59,926 nt of DNA, taken from Prauserella rugosa. GTDB lineage: Bacteria; Actinomycetota; Actinomycetes; Mycobacteriales; Pseudonocardiaceae. This document shows positions 42,727 to 53,085 of the stretch, one piece after another. The notes beneath the pieces are model-generated. The model did no database searches. It saw only the letters and a list, made by a program, of their open reading frames with translations, and was not told where the DNA came from. The stretch covers positions 1 through 59,926 of the forward strand of contig NZ_JOIJ01000020.1 in assembly GCF_000719975.1 (NCBI RefSeq), read 5' to 3'. Both the position numbers and the translations under genes were made by a program. Position 1 is the first letter of the stretch. Each line of letters opens with the position of its first letter.

Positions 42727-43733
42727 CCGTACTCCTCGTCGTCTGTGGTCGCGGCGCGGTCGGCCTCGGCCTGCGCGGTCGCCTCCTCGACCGAACCGCC
42801 GGTCCAGCGCACATGCAGTTCGGCCAGGGCCTCGGCCTGCTCGAAGTTGACCGCCTTCTCGCGGTACAGCTCGAGCAGGGCCAGGAACCGCGCGACGACC
42901 TCGATGGTGTGTTCGCAGTCGGACACGAGGTCGCGGAACGTCCCGCCACCGCGTTCGGCCAGCCGCACCCGCAGCACCGCGGCGTGCTCGCGCACCGACA
43001 CGGTGCCCATGTGCAGGTGGCCCAGCGACACCTCGGGCGTGGGCTTCGGCCGGAACACGCTGACCGCGATGTCGGCGAACCGGTCCGGCGTCACGCCCAG
43101 CATCACCTCGGGCAGCAGGCCCAGGTACCGCTCCTCCAACGTGACCGACCTCGGGTAGCGCCGCAGCGCACCCGCCTCGAGCTCCCCGAACAGGGCCGCA
43201 ACCTGTTTGTACGCCCGGTACTGCAGCACGCGGGCGAACAGCAGGTCGCGCGCTTCGAGCAGCGCCAGGTCGTCCTCGTCCTCGACGTCACCCGCGGGCA
43301 GCAGCCTGGCCGCCTTCAGATCGAGCAGCGTGGCCGCGACGACGAGGAACTCGGTCGTCTCGTCGAGGTCCCATTCCTGCCCGAGCGACCGCGTGTGGGC
43401 AATGAAGTCGTCGGTGACCTGGTGCAGCGCGACCTCGGTGACGTCGAGCTGGTGCTGCGAGATCAGCTGCAGCAGCAGGTCGAACGGTCCCTCGAAGTTG
43501 TCCAGGCGCACCTGGAACCGTGGCGCACCGCTGTCGGTGTCGGCCTCCTGCTCGGCCCCGGTGGTCCCGTCGGCTCCCTCGGCGCCCGTGCCCTGATCGG
43601 CCGCCGGCTCCGGTGCGGACCCCTGTTCCGGCTCGTGGTCCGATGCCTGGTCCGGTGCCTGGTCCGGTGCCGCAGCCGTGTCGGGTGTGTCGTCGTCGCC
43701 GGCGTCCGGCTGGGGCGGTGCCCCGTGTTCCAT
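42723..43733 (-). CDS. scpA: Segregation and condensation protein ScpA
   Basis: 336 residues. The first ~75 are acidic, Asp/Pro/Ala/Gln-rich and disordered. The kleisin core starts FQVRLDNFEGPFDLLLQLIS, continues with TDDFIAHTRSLG and TEFLVVAATLLDLKAARLLP, and ends with a winged helix (HTIEVVARFLALLELYREKA). It bridges SMC heads together with ScpB. The ATG overlaps the stop of the RHH gene as TGATG. Confidence 0.95.
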   Translation of the reverse strand: MEHGAPPQPDAGDDDTPDTAAAPDQAPDQASDHEPEQGSAPEPAADQGTGAEGADGTTGAEQEADTDSGAPRFQVRLDNFEGPFDLLLQLISQHQLDVTEVALHQVTDDFIAHTRSLGQEWDLDETTEFLVVAATLLDLKAARLLPAGDVEDEDDLALLEARDLLFARVLQYRAYKQVAALFGELEAGALRRYPRSVTLEERYLGLLPEVMLGVTPDRFADIAVSVFRPKPTPEVSLGHLHMGTVSVREHAAVLRVRLAERGGGTFRDLVSDCEHTIEVVARFLALLELYREKAVNFEQAEALAELHVRWTGGSVEEATAQAEADRAATTDDEEYG

Positions 43734-44251
43734 CAGTTCGTGGCTTCCTGACCGTCGAGGTCGCCGTCGCGCAGCCGGGTCACCAGCACCGAGTCCTCGC
43801 CGCGGTCCTCGAAGTCGGCAAGCAGCACGGCCACGGCCTCCCGCACGATGCGGCCACGGTCGACCGCGAGGTCGTGCGAGGCGCGCAGTGCGAGCCGGGT
43901 CTGCTCGATCGCGACGAGCTCGTCACCGGACAGGTACACGGTGATCTTCGTGTCGTGTTTCTGCCGCCCGGACCCGCGCCTGCCCGCGCTCGCCTTCGCC
44001 AGCGCTCGGCCGGTCGCCGACGCACCGGACGACGACCCGGAAGCCCCCGATGTCCCCGAGGCGCCCGTGTCCTTTTCGGACGCCGCGTGGTCGGTGCCTG
44101 CCTGCGGCGCCGCGGACTCGACGGACTCGGCGTCCGGAGCCGGGGTCTGCGCGGGCGGGCCTGCGGGCGTCACGGCGCCGTCCCCGAAGACCGGGTTGCT
44201 CGTGCGGCGGAACAGTTCGGACGCACCCGGCAGGGATGCTCGCCTGCTCAC
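43733..44251 (-). CDS. Ribbon-helix-helix-like protein encoded between parA and scpA
   Basis: 172 residues from the GTG at 44251, which overlaps the parA stop (GTGA). Residues ~1-95 are low-complexity Ser/Gly/Ala/Pro-rich and probably disordered. Residues ~98-160 read KHDTKITVYLSGDELVAIEQ, then ASHDLAVDRGRIVREAVAVL, a pattern of one beta-strand and two helices as in RHH DNA-binding proteins. Small RHH proteins with disordered N-termini act as the DNA-binding partner of ParA in type Ib plasmid partition. The tight coupling with parA and scpA suggests a chromosome organisation role; this is inference. An alternative is a regulator of this operon. Confidence 0.78.
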   Translation of the reverse strand: MSRRASLPGASELFRRTSNPVFGDGAVTPAGPPAQTPAPDAESVESAAPQAGTDHAASEKDTGASGTSGASGSSSGASATGRALAKASAGRRGSGRQKHDTKITVYLSGDELVAIEQTRLALRASHDLAVDRGRIVREAVAVLLADFEDRGEDSVLVTRLRDGDLDGQEATN

Positions 44252-45297
44252 CGGCCGATCACCTCGCGTGCCAGCTGCCGGTACGCGGCGGCACCGGCCG
44301 AGCGAGGAGCCCACTTCGTGATCGGCTCGCCGGCCACAGTGGTCTCCGGGAACCGCACGGTGCGGTTGATGACCGTGTCGAACACGGTGTCGCCGAATGC
44401 CTCCACCACGCGCGCCATGACCTCCTTCGAATGCAACGTCCTCGGGTCGAACATCGTGGCGAGAATGCCGGTGATGTCCAGTTTGGGGTTGAGCCGTTCG
44501 CGCACCTTATCGATGGTGTCGATCAGCAACGCCACGCCCCGCAGACTGAAGAACTCGCACTCCAGCGGGATGATCACGCCGTCGGACGCGGTGAGCGCGT
44601 TGACGGTGAGCAGCCCCAGCGACGGCTGGCAGTCGACAAGAACATAGTCGTACTGCTTCATCACGGGCGTAAGCACCCTCAGTAGCGTGTGCTCACGCCC
44701 GACCTCGGCCACCAGCTGCACCTCGGCCGCGGACAGATCGATGTTGCTCGGCAGCAGGTCCACGCCCTCGAGCTTCGTGTTCCGGATGACGCTGTCCACC
44801 GGCAGCGACCGCTCCATGATCACGTTGTAGACACTCTGGTCGAGCTCGTGCGGCTGCACGCCGAGACCGACCGACAGCGCACCCTGCGGATCGAAGTCGA
44901 CCAACAGCACGCGCCTGCCGTACTCCGCAAGAGCCGCGCCGAGATTGATCGTCGAGGTCGTCTTGCCGACGCCGCCCTTCTGGTTGCACATCGCGAGCAC
45001 CGTCGCCGGGCCGTGCGTGTGCAGTTCCGGCGGTTCCGGGATCTCCCGGATCGGGCGCCCCGTCGGACCGAGCTTCACCTCGTCCTTCGCGGCGTCCTTC
45101 GCCGTGCCGTTCGCAGCGGTTTTCGGAGGGGTTTTCAGAGCGGCGTCGTGGGGAGCGGGGTCCTTCGTGACGTCCTCCGTGGCGCGCCCCTCGACCGGGG
45201 CCACGTTCTCGGTCGACGCGCCGGAGGAGGCACTCGAGGCTCTCGCCGCGTCGGGGCCGTGCGCATCGGTTCGCGCAGGATGCTGGGAGGTCGACAT
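44248..45297 (-). CDS. ParA/Soj-family ATPase
   Basis: 349 residues; ATG preceded by AAGGAGGAG. The first ~95 residues are disordered. The ATPase domain has the deviant Walker A CNQKGGVGKTT (107-114), VLLVDFDPQGALS, DYVLVDCQPSLGLLTVNAL and IINRTVRF-type switch (VINRTVRFPETT). It corresponds by position to Rv1708 rather than to the oriC-linked parA. It may position the chromosome or SMC complex. It is the head of a fully overlapping parA-rhh-scpA-scpB-rluB operon. Confidence 0.93.
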   Translation of the reverse strand: MSTSQHPARTDAHGPDAARASSASSGASTENVAPVEGRATEDVTKDPAPHDAALKTPPKTAANGTAKDAAKDEVKLGPTGRPIREIPEPPELHTHGPATVLAMCNQKGGVGKTTSTINLGAALAEYGRRVLLVDFDPQGALSVGLGVQPHELDQSVYNVIMERSLPVDSVIRNTKLEGVDLLPSNIDLSAAEVQLVAEVGREHTLLRVLTPVMKQYDYVLVDCQPSLGLLTVNALTASDGVIIPLECEFFSLRGVALLIDTIDKVRERLNPKLDITGILATMFDPRTLHSKEVMARVVEAFGDTVFDTVINRTVRFPETTVAGEPITKWAPRSAGAAAYRQLAREVIGR

Positions 45298-45333
45298 AGG
45301 GCGGAAGCTCCTCCTTCGGGCAAGGACGGCGTC

Positions 45334-45363
45334 AGCCTAAGCGCGGAGTAGACATAGCGGCAA
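45334..45363 (-). promoter_or_regulatory. Possible promoter of the parA operon
   Basis: On the minus strand TTGCCG (45363-45358) and TAGGCT (45339-45334) are separated by 18 bases and stand 37 bases upstream of the parA ATG. Both hexamers are near sigma-A type consensus for an actinomycete; visual call only. Confidence 0.35.
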
Positions 45364-45447
45364 AGAGGCTCGCCGGGCACGCGCGCGAGATCACCGCACA
45401 GGTCACATCACCGGCCACACCACGACTCCCGGCCACGTCCGGCATCA

Positions 45448-45480
45448 CGTCCGGCACCGCCCGGCACGCCCCGCCGGACG
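45448..45480 (-). terminator. Hairpin downstream of xerD
   Basis: CGTCCGGC (45448-45455) pairs with GCCGGACG (45473-45480) across a 17-base loop, 26 bases past the xerD stop. The loop also contains a CCGGC that could pair in another way, and no T-tract follows. It could separate xerD from the parA operon. Confidence 0.4.
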
Positions 45481-45505
45481 ACGGCGCGCACGTCAGCCGC
45501 GCACG

Positions 45506-46438
45506 TCAGCGCAGTGCGCGGGGATGCGCCGTGGCGTACACCTCGCGGAGGGTGTTGACCGTGACGAGGGTGTAGACCTGCGTCGTGGTCACCGACGCGT
45601 GACCGAGCAGCTCCTGCACCACGCGCACGTCGGCGCCGCCCTCGATGAGGTGGGTCGCGAACGAGTGCCGGAGGGTGTGCGGGGACACCGTCGCGCTGAT
45701 CCCCGCCCGTTCGGCCGCCGTCTTGAGCACGTGCCACGCGCTCTGCCGCGACAGCCTGCCGCCGCGAGCGTTGAGGAACACCGCCGCGGTCCCCCGTCCC
45801 GACCGGGCCAGCACGGGACGAGCCCGCACCAGGTACGCGTCGAGGGCCTCGAGCGCGGGCCGGCCCACGGGCACGAGCCGTTGCCTGCCGCCCTTGCCGT
45901 CGAGCACGACGGTCCGCTCGGTCGTGTCCACGTCGTCGACGTCGAGCCCCACGGCCTCCGAGATGCGCGCCCCCGTCGAGTACAGCAACTCGAGCAACGC
46001 GCGGTCCCGCAACGAACGCTCGCCGTCCTCGGGTGGTGTGGCCAACAGGCGCAGGACGTCGTCCACCGGCAGCGCCTTCGGCAGCCGGCGGGCAGGCGCG
46101 GGCGGGTGCACGTCGCGCGCGGGGTCGTGGTCGGTGATGCCGTCGGCACACGCGAACTTGTGCAGCCCGCGAACGGCCACGAGCGCCCGTGCGGACGACG
46201 AGGCCGCCAGCGGCGGGTGGTCACCGTCGCCCTCGCGCAGCACGGCACCGAACTCGGTCACGTGCGCCGGCTGCACGTCGGCCAGGTGCTCGACGCCGCT
46301 GCCGGACAGGAACTCCCCGTACCGCCGCAGGTCCCTGGCGTAGCTGTCGAGGGTGTTGCGGGAGATGCCGCGTTCCACGGCCAGGTGATCGAGATAGGTC
46401 GCCACCACCTGGTCGACGGATCCGCGCACGCGTGCCAC
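45506..46438 (-). CDS. xerD: Tyrosine recombinase XerD
   Basis: 310 residues, GTG start. The N-terminal core-binding domain ([20 protein letters not shown]) precedes the catalytic domain with Arg in [13 protein letters not shown], Lys in [30 protein letters not shown] and [15 protein letters not shown] with the nucleophile Tyr. It resolves chromosome dimers at dif with XerC. Position next to nudix and pyrG agrees with the mycobacterial xerD. Confidence 0.95.
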   Translation of the reverse strand: MARVRGSVDQVVATYLDHLAVERGISRNTLDSYARDLRRYGEFLSGSGVEHLADVQPAHVTEFGAVLREGDGDHPPLAASSSARALVAVRGLHKFACADGITDHDPARDVHPPAPARRLPKALPVDDVLRLLATPPEDGERSLRDRALLELLYSTGARISEAVGLDVDDVDTTERTVVLDGKGGRQRLVPVGRPALEALDAYLVRARPVLARSGRGTAAVFLNARGGRLSRQSAWHVLKTAAERAGISATVSPHTLRHSFATHLIEGGADVRVVQELLGHASVTTTQVYTLVTVNTLREVYATAHPRALR

Positions 46439-46542
46439 GCGGACACTGTAGAGGCAGGCGGCCCGGCGGGTCCGGGATTCCGGCAGGTGCGCCGGATGTC
46501 GCGATCACCACCTCCCCACCGCGCGACCGGTACCGTCGGGTC

Positions 46543-47037
46543 ATGGCGCAGGATCCCGACCGGCTACGGATCGGCACGGCGGAACGCGAGGAGGCCTCCC
46601 GCGTGCTCGGCGAGCATTTCGCGGCGGGCAGGCTGTCGGTCACCGAGTACGACGAACGCGTCGCCGCCGTGGTCGCCGCACGGAACCGCGCCGAGGTCCG
46701 CGAACAGTTCGACGACCTGCCCGCCCCGCATCCGACGTTCCTGGCTCCCCCGCTGCCCACGTACGCGCCGATGACCCGGCATCCCGAGCTCGACCCGCGT
46801 CCCGGCGGCGATGTGCTGCCGCCGTCCGAGAAGTCCCGGCTCGTCGCCGGGTTGCTGCAGCTACTCGTCCCGTTCGGCGCGGGCCGGTTCTACACGGGCC
46901 ACACCGGTCTGGCGATCGCCCAGCTGCTGGTGACGATCGTGACGTTCGGCATCGGCGGCATCTGGTCGTTCATCGACGGCATCATCCTGCTGGCCAGCGG
47001 CGGCCACGACGGCAACGGCCGCAGGCTCCGCGAGTGA
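46543..47037 (+). CDS. DUF1707 and TM2 domain membrane protein
   Basis: 164 residues; the ATG at 46543 begins the conserved part directly. Residues ~5-60 are DUF1707 (LRIGTAEREEASRVLGEHFA; GRLSVTEYDERVAAVVAA). After a Pro-rich linker, residues ~98-155 are a TM2 domain: two membrane helices joined by a short turn (AGLLQLLVPFGAGRFYTGHT; FGIGGIWSFIDGIILL). DUF1707 may bind nucleic acid or protein, and its role is not known. It lies on the opposite strand between xerD and the nudix gene, which are adjacent in mycobacteria. Confidence 0.88.
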   Translation: MAQDPDRLRIGTAEREEASRVLGEHFAAGRLSVTEYDERVAAVVAARNRAEVREQFDDLPAPHPTFLAPPLPTYAPMTRHPELDPRPGGDVLPPSEKSRLVAGLLQLLVPFGAGRFYTGHTGLAIAQLLVTIVTFGIGGIWSFIDGIILLASGGHDGNGRRLRE

Positions 47038-47043
47038 GGCCGC

Positions 47044-47684
47044 TCAGGAATCGCGGAGCCGCGCGGCGAACGTCGTCGGCCGATGCCGCCACGGCGCGCG
47101 GGGATCACGCGGCACGCCGTCGGCGGTGTGGTTGCCCGACAGCACCGTGTGGGCGGCGAGGATCCCGGCAACGCTGGCGCCGTTGACGATCTGCCCGGAC
47201 AGCACCATGTCGACCGCCTGCGTCAGCGGCACCGTGCTGATCGTCAGATCCGCCTCCTCGTCCCCGTGCAGCTCCCGGTCCACCGGACGCAGCTCACGGG
47301 CGAGGAAGACCCGCACCACCTCGTCGGTGAACCCGGGCGAGGCCGCGACCTCGACCAGCGTGTCCCACCGGCCTGCGGCCAGGCCCGCCTCCTCGACGAG
47401 TTCCCTGGCCGCCGTGTCCACCGGGTCCTCCCCGTCGACGTCGAGCAGGCCCGCGGGCAGTTCCCACAGCCGGTCCCGCACCGGGTGCCGGTACTGGTGG
47501 ATGAGCGTCACCGCGCCGTCGTCGTCGACCGCGCACACGGCGACGGCGCCGAGGTGTTCGACGACCTCCCGCCGCGCCGTGCCGTCACCGGGCATCGCGA
47601 CCTCGTCCACCCGCAGTCCGACCACGCGGCCGATGTGGATGTCCTCGGTGGAGGTCACCCGGAACTCGTGCGTGCCCGGCTCGC

Positions 47685-47688
<4 letters not shown>
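47044..47688 (-). CDS. NUDIX hydrolase, ADP-ribose pyrophosphatase type
   Basis: 214 residues. The Nudix box is in [20 protein letters not shown], followed by ELVEEAGL with its metal-binding glutamates. The upstream [19 protein letters not shown] is the ADP-ribose pyrophosphatase pattern. It probably hydrolyses ADP-ribose to AMP and ribose 5-phosphate. The ATG overlaps the pyrG stop (ATGA), as for the mycobacterial Rv1699-Rv1700 pair. It converges with the TM2 gene, with a 6-base gap. Confidence 0.93.
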
Positions 47689-49382
<1,694 letters not shown>

Positions 49383-49466
49383 GGGCTTCCACCTTAACTC
49401 ACTCTCACCGGTTCGTGCGCACGCCTGGCACGCGCCGCGTGCCGCCCGCCGTGCGAGAGTGTCGGC

Positions 49467-50765
49467 GTGCCGACCGAACCCTCCTGGACAGCCCCGCTCG
49501 CCGAGGCCGCGGTGGATGCCACGGTGCGCGTGCCGGGCTCGAAGTCGATCACCAACCGTGCCTACGTGCTCGCGGCGCTGTCGTCGGGCTCGACGCTCGT
49601 GCGCAGGCCGCTGGACTCCCGCGACGCCCGCCTCATGGAAGGGGCGCTGACGGCCCTGGGCGCGCCGGTGGAGCACGTCGACGGCGGCGTGCGCGTGGGA
49701 CCGCTCGCTTCCGGCGCCGGAGAGGCCCACGTGGACCTGGGCAACGCGGGCACGGTCGCCCGGTTCACGCCCGCACTCGCCGCACTCGGCGACCGGACGG
49801 TGCGTTTCGACGGGGACGCGGCGATCCGGCGCAGGCCGCTCTCGCCCCTGCTCGGTGCACTACGCGACCTCGGCGCCGACATCGAGGACGAGGGCGGCAC
49901 ACCGGGCGCTCCCCCGTTCACCGTGCGCGGGCGCGGCGGACTGGCCGGCGGCGAGGTGGAGCTCGACTCGTCGGCCTCCAGCCAGTTCCTGTCCGCGCTG
50001 CTGCTCGCCGCCCCTGCGTTCGAGCGCGGCGTGACCGTACGGCTGGTCGGCGAGGTGCCCAGTGAGCCGCACATCGCCATGACCCTCGACATGCTCCGCC
50101 GGTTCGGCGCCGCCCCGGAGCGTGACCGCGCCCGGTTCCACGTGCCCGCGGGCACGCTGCACCTGCCCGAGTACACCGTCGAGCCGGACCTGTCGTCCGC
50201 GGCGCCGTTCGTCGTCGCCCCGCTCGTGGCGGGCGGCTCGGTGCACATTCCCGACTGGCCCCGCGAGACCACCCAGCCGGGTGACTGGCTGCGCAGCCTC
50301 GTGGCCGAGCTCGGCGGTGCGACGGTGTTCGACACCGACACCGCGGACGGGTCGGGACTGCGTGTCTCCGGTGGCGGCTCGCTGCCCGGCATGGACCTCG
50401 ACCTGCACGAGGTCGGCGAACTCACGCCCGTGATCGCCGCGCTCCTGTGCTTCGCCGACGGGCCGTCCCGCATCAGCGGTGTGGCACACCTGCGCGGGCA
50501 CGAGACGGACCGGCTGGCCGCACTCGCGACCGAACTGACCGCGCTCGGCGGGAACGTCACGGAGACCGCCGACGGGCTGATCATCCGCCCCGCACCACTG
50601 CACGCGGGCACGTTCCACACCTACGACGACCACCGGCTCGTCATGGCGGGCGCGGTGCTCGGACTGCGGGTGCCGGGCATCGAGGTCGAGAACCCGGCGA
50701 CCGTCGGCAAGACGTTCCCCGGGTTCGTCGACGCCTGGACCGCGATGCTGACGCGTTCGGCGTGA
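49467..50765 (+). CDS. aroA: 3-phosphoshikimate 1-carboxyvinyltransferase (EPSP synthase)
   Basis: 432 residues from a GTG at 49467. Conserved blocks: [17 protein letters not shown] (substrate lysine), [53 protein letters not shown] and [15 protein letters not shown]. It makes EPSP from shikimate 3-phosphate and phosphoenolpyruvate in aromatic amino acid synthesis. It sits alone on the plus strand between pyrG and steB, where mycobacteria have no gene, so it was inserted into or moved to this block. Confidence 0.95.
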   Translation: MPTEPSWTAPLAEAAVDATVRVPGSKSITNRAYVLAALSSGSTLVRRPLDSRDARLMEGALTALGAPVEHVDGGVRVGPLASGAGEAHVDLGNAGTVARFTPALAALGDRTVRFDGDAAIRRRPLSPLLGALRDLGADIEDEGGTPGAPPFTVRGRGGLAGGEVELDSSASSQFLSALLLAAPAFERGVTVRLVGEVPSEPHIAMTLDMLRRFGAAPERDRARFHVPAGTLHLPEYTVEPDLSSAAPFVVAPLVAGGSVHIPDWPRETTQPGDWLRSLVAELGGATVFDTDTADGSGLRVSGGGSLPGMDLDLHEVGELTPVIAALLCFADGPSRISGVAHLRGHETDRLAALATELTALGGNVTETADGLIIRPAPLHAGTFHTYDDHRLVMAGAVLGLRVPGIEVENPATVGKTFPGFVDAWTAMLTRSA

Positions 50766-50796
50766 GCGACGCCCTGACGCGCGCGTGCGCGGTGGG

Positions 50797-51747
50797 TCAG
50801 CGGCCTTCCTGGTTGACGCCGGGGGCGGGACCTTCCGCGCTGCCCGCCGTGCCGTAGCGTCCCACGTCCCCTTCGAGCTGTTCCCGCAGCGCCAGCACGG
50901 TGGCGATCCGCCCGGACTGGGAATCGACGTTGTCCACCGTGGACAGCACGGAGGTCGTCGCCGTGTCGGCACGCGCCACGCCCACGGCACCGCTGCCCTC
51001 GGCCGACGACGGCCGCCCGGCGAGCACGGTGCCCGCGCCGGTGCGGTCGAGTTGCGCGGCGAAGCGGCTGATCATCGACGCCGCGTTGCCCGCGCCGTCG
51101 CCGGTGGCCTTGCCGCCGGTCAGGACGATCGCCAGCTGTGCGGGTTTCACCTCGTCCTGGCTCGGCTTGACGAATCCGCTGTCGGTCAGGCCGGACAGCG
51201 CCGCCTGCCGTTCCGCCCCGGAGGCCTGCGGCTTCGCGTTCTCCCCGTCGAGCAGCAGCACCGAGCCGACGAGCGCACCCGCCAACGTGCCGGGGTCGCC
51301 TGCCGTGGGGAACTGCGCACCGGACGGCTGCAGGCGGGTGACGATCTCCCGCAGCTGGTCCGACTGGCCCGGATCGGTGAACGCCTCGGTGAGCTGCAGT
51401 TCGCCCGTGACGTCCGCGCCCGCCTGCTCGACGCGTTCGGTGAGCGCGTCGCGGTCGGCAGAGCTGGCGTCCGGCGTGGTCACGAACACCACCGAACGCT
51501 TGTCGAGAGTGCCGTCGACGACGTTGCCGCCCACCGAGCCGGCGAACGCGTCGGCGTCGTCGAGTCGTGCCTGGAGCGCGTTGCGTTCGCTCTCGAGATC
51601 GCTGACCTGCCGCGCCAGGTCGCCACGCTCGTCGGAGAGCCCGGACAGCAGGGACCCGTTCAGCGCGGTCGATCCGAGCACGACGCCGATCGCCAGCGCG
51701 AGGAACGCGGCCGCGATCGACACGATGTGGTACCGCAGCGAGATCAC
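50797..51747 (-). CDS. steB: SteB/MctB-like membrane-anchored protein
   Basis: 316 residues from the GTG at 51747, overlapping the steA stop (GTGA). An N-terminal membrane helix (YHIVSIAAAFLALAIGVVLG) is followed by a coiled coil (RGDLARQVSDLESERNALQA) and an extracytoplasmic alpha/beta domain. It corresponds to Rv1698, described as the copper export protein MctB, and to corynebacterial SteB, which with SteA acts in cell separation. The coupling with steA here favours the SteAB role. Confidence 0.9.
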   Translation of the reverse strand: MISLRYHIVSIAAAFLALAIGVVLGSTALNGSLLSGLSDERGDLARQVSDLESERNALQARLDDADAFAGSVGGNVVDGTLDKRSVVFVTTPDASSADRDALTERVEQAGADVTGELQLTEAFTDPGQSDQLREIVTRLQPSGAQFPTAGDPGTLAGALVGSVLLLDGENAKPQASGAERQAALSGLTDSGFVKPSQDEVKPAQLAIVLTGGKATGDGAGNAASMISRFAAQLDRTGAGTVLAGRPSSAEGSGAVGVARADTATTSVLSTVDNVDSQSGRIATVLALREQLEGDVGRYGTAGSAEGPAPGVNQEGR

Positions 51748-52928
51748 GTGAAGAGCCCCCTGACCCAGGTCGCGAAGGAGTTCCAGGTGTCGCGCAGCCA
51801 GTCGACGTAGACGGTGCCCACGTCGGACACGAGCAGCGCCGCGGCGACCACCACGAGCGCGGCCAGCACGAGCAGGACGACGGCGCCCATCGACACCCGG
51901 TTGCGGTGCAGCGTCGCGACGGCCTTGCCGTCGACGAGCTTGGTGCCCAGTTTGAGTCGAGTGAGGAACGTCGAGGGGTTCGATCCGGACCGGCCGTGGT
52001 CGAGGAACTCCCGCAGGGTCGCCTGGAAGCCGACCGTGACGACGAGGCTCGCCTCGTGCGTGTCGGCCAGCAGCAGCGCCAGGTCCTCGGCGTTGCCGGA
52101 GGCCGGGAACGTCACGGCCCCGATCCCCAGGTCCTGAATGCGCTCGACGCCGGGCGCGTAGCCGTCGGGCTGTGCGGGCACGACGACCTCGTGGCACTCC
52201 TTGAGGGTCTGCGCCTCGACGGCGTTCGGGTCGCCCACGACGATGTCCGGCGTGTGGCCGAGGTCGCGGAGCGTGTCGGCCGCGGAGTCCACACCGATCA
52301 ATGCGGGCCGGTGCTCGTGGATGTACTTCTTGAGCGCCCTGAGGTCCTCGGCGTGTTCGGTTCCGGGCGCGACGACCAGGACGTGCCGGTCCTTCAGCGA
52401 CATCCGCAGGTCGGGCACGCCGACACCGTCGAGGATCAACGTCCGTTCCCGGCGCAGGAACTCGATCGTGTTGGCCGAGAACGCCTCGAGCTGGGTGGAC
52501 ATGCCGGCCTTGGCCTCGATCATCGCGTCGGCGACGCTCTCGGCGGTCTGGACCGTGCCGGAGGCCAGCTGCTTGTCCCCGGCGTACAGGACGCCCTCGT
52601 CGAGCCGCACCTTCGCGCCGTCCTTGACGCGGTGCACCACGTCGGCGCCGACGTTGTCGACCAGCGGAATGCCCGCTTCGACCAGGATCTCCGGGCCGAG
52701 GTTCGGGAACCTGCCCGAAATGGACGGTGCCGCGTTGATCACCGCGGCGACCTCGGCCTGCACGAGGGCGTCGGCGGTCGCACGGTCGATGTCGACCTCG
52801 TCGAGCACGACGATGTCTCCGGAACCCACCCGGCGCAACAACTCCCGGGTACGCCGGTCGACGCGTGCCACTCCGCTGATACCGGGCAGCGGCTCCTTGG
52901 CCCGGGTGAGCATGCCGGAGAGTTTCAT
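51744..52928 (-). CDS. steA: SteA-like cell-division/envelope protein
   Basis: 394 residues, ATG at 52928. A cytoplasmic domain of ~340 residues resembles a thiamine pyrophosphokinase-type fold (PGISGVARVDRRTRELLRRV; LGHTPDIVVGDPNAVEAQTL; VVTVGFQATLREFLDHGRSG), followed by one C-terminal helix (GAVVLLVLAALVVVAAALLV) and a short outer tail. Homologous by order to Rv1697 and corynebacterial SteA, which with SteB is needed for daughter-cell separation. The upstream gap holds two hairpins, so the pair may have its own promoter. Confidence 0.92.
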   Translation of the reverse strand: MKLSGMLTRAKEPLPGISGVARVDRRTRELLRRVGSGDIVVLDEVDIDRATADALVQAEVAAVINAAPSISGRFPNLGPEILVEAGIPLVDNVGADVVHRVKDGAKVRLDEGVLYAGDKQLASGTVQTAESVADAMIEAKAGMSTQLEAFSANTIEFLRRERTLILDGVGVPDLRMSLKDRHVLVVAPGTEHAEDLRALKKYIHEHRPALIGVDSAADTLRDLGHTPDIVVGDPNAVEAQTLKECHEVVVPAQPDGYAPGVERIQDLGIGAVTFPASGNAEDLALLLADTHEASLVVTVGFQATLREFLDHGRSGSNPSTFLTRLKLGTKLVDGKAVATLHRNRVSMGAVVLLVLAALVVVAAALLVSDVGTVYVDWLRDTWNSFATWVRGLFT

Positions 52929-52946
52929 GGCTCGATACTGACAAAA

Positions 52947-52965
52947 GACGCCGGGAAAAGGCGTC
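52947..52965 (-). terminator. Intrinsic terminator upstream of steA, for recN
   Basis: On the minus strand GACGCC, a 7-base loop TTTTCCC and GGCGTC are followed at once by TTTTGTC. The stem is short (6 bp) but the T-run is good. It lies 19 bases before the steA start codon, so it may act as an attenuator. Confidence 0.6.
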
Positions 52966-52970
52966 GCGAC

Positions 52971-53000
52971 GCGCCGGGAAGGCCGAACCGTTCCCGGCGC
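52971..53000 (-). terminator. Second hairpin downstream of recN
   Basis: GCGCCGGGAA (52971-52980) pairs perfectly with TTCCCGGCGC (52991-53000) around a 10-base loop, 86 bases past the recN stop. Together with the neighbouring T-tailed hairpin it forms a tandem terminator. Confidence 0.6.
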
Positions 53001-53085
53001 AGGCCACGTGCGTCTCGCCACGCCGGCGGGTCCCGGTACGCGTGCCGGCGGTCCATTTCGGACCGCGAAACGTGCGGCGAGTGGG

